From: Spiribacter curvatus
GTDB lineage: Bacteria > Pseudomonadota > Gammaproteobacteria > Nitrococcales > Nitrococcaceae
Reading direction: 5' to 3'
Assembly (NCBI RefSeq): GCF_000485905.1
Contig: NC_022664.1
Coordinates: 620,001 to 684,000, forward strand
DNA length: 64,000 bases
Within the stretch, counting starts at the first letter, position 1. Each line of letters starts with the position of its first letter. The position numbers and the translations under genes are program-made. The notes beneath the pieces were generated by a model. The model saw only the letters and a list, made by a program, of their open reading frames with translations. It was not told the origin of the DNA and made no database searches. Shown one piece after another: positions 63,500 to 64,000 of the stretch.

Positions 63500-64000
63500 A
63501 TGAGCCAGTACTTCGAGATCCATCCACGCACGCCGCAGCCACGGCTCATCCGCCGCGCCGTGGAGATCCTCCAGCAGGGCGGTGTCATTGCCTATCCCAC
63601 CGGCACGACGTATGCCCTTGGTTGCGCGATGGGTGAGAAGTCCGCCGTCGATCGGATCCGCCAGCTCCGTGGCCTCGAGGAGCGCCATCACTTCACTCTG
63701 GCGTGTCGCGATCTCTCCGATATCGGCAGTTATACACGCCTCGACAACAATGCTTTCCGGTTGCTGAAAGCCCATGTGCCGGGTCCCTATACTTTCGTGC
63801 TGCGGGCCACGGCAGAGGTCCCGCGTCGGGTCCAGCATACCCGGCGCAAGACCATTGGCATCCGTGTCCCCGACCACCCAGTGGCCCAGGCACTGCTCGA
63901 GGCGCTGGGGGAGCCGCTGACCACCACCACGCTGTTGCTGCCGGGAGAGACCGTTCCCATGACCGATCCGGTCGACATGCGCGAGCGGCTCGGCAGACAG
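63500..64000 (+). CDS. yciO: YciO family (Sua5/YrdC-like) protein, 3' end cut by window
   Basis: Member of the Sua5/YrdC/YciO family, related to threonylcarbamoyl-AMP synthases of the t6A pathway, though YciO itself is less clearly assigned. The 167 visible codons follow E. coli Yci[37 protein letters not shown] (about residues 27-46), [16 protein letters not shown] and [26 protein letters not shown] precedes the ATG by about 8 bases. The frame is open at the window edge, with roughly 40 residues missing. Confidence 0.95.
   Translation, partial: MSQYFEIHPRTPQPRLIRRAVEILQQGGVIAYPTGTTYALGCAMGEKSAVDRIRQLRGLEERHHFTLACRDLSDIGSYTRLDNNAFRLLKAHVPGPYTFVLRATAEVPRRVQHTRRKTIGIRVPDHPVAQALLEALGEPLTTTTLLLPGETVPMTDPVDMRERLGRQ

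Overview
This 64 kb window is a densely packed bacterial chromosome segment of high GC. It looks like a halophilic or halotolerant gammaproteobacterium of the Ectothiorhodospiraceae type; a Spiribacter-like organism is my guess from gene order, GC and acidic insertions, not something the sequence proves. Almost everything is housekeeping DNA. I see no prophage, transposase, CRISPR array or integron. No stretch longer than about 210 bases lacks a gene; the largest gaps (5356-5560, 47031-47231, 53402-53610) carry promoters, hairpins and operator-like repeats.

Layout. 1-5.4 kb: 3' part of pdxH, an unrecognised 411-residue protein, an H-NS family protein, and a leftward yadG-yadH-pncB group. 5.4-40.4 kb: one rightward block. 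It starts with a carA leader holding a perfect intrinsic-terminator hairpin, then carA-carB-greA-(small membrane protein)-rlmE-ftsH-folP-glmM-tpiA-secG-tRNA-Leu. It continues with the complete 14-gene complex I operon (nuoA-N, with separate nuoC and nuoD) ending in a DUF2818 gene, then initiator tRNA and rimP-nusA-infB-rbfA-truB-rpsO-pnp, closed by a strong terminator. This joins pyrimidine/arginine precursor synthesis, envelope and protein quality control, respiration, and the transcription/translation operon that follows the initiator tRNA in many gammaproteobacteria.

40.4-49.2 kb is the most unusual region. It looks like an acetate-uptake and signalling module: acetyl-CoA synthetase, a two-subunit Na+/solute symporter (DUF4212 plus VC_2705-type large subunit), a cNMP-binding/CBS/nucleotidyltransferase (DUF294) protein, and a two-gene operon of a degenerate receiver followed by a membrane-anchored degenerate histidine kinase fused to an intact DEDDh exonuclease. 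The receiver lacks its phospho-accepting Asp and the kinase lacks its His and ATP-site residues, so this looks like a two-component system that has lost phosphotransfer and gained a nuclease output.

49.3-55.5 kb: gluQ, a class I aminotransferase, DUF779 plus an ExaC/AcoD-type aldehyde dehydrogenase, and a divergent sigma-54 activator. A near-consensus -24/-12 promoter faces the dehydrogenase, with inverted repeats suitable for the activator. 55.5-64 kb: smc-zipA-ligA, then a leftward yciI-bolA-ppiC group and the 5' part of yciO. Both window ends cut genes (pdxH, yciO).
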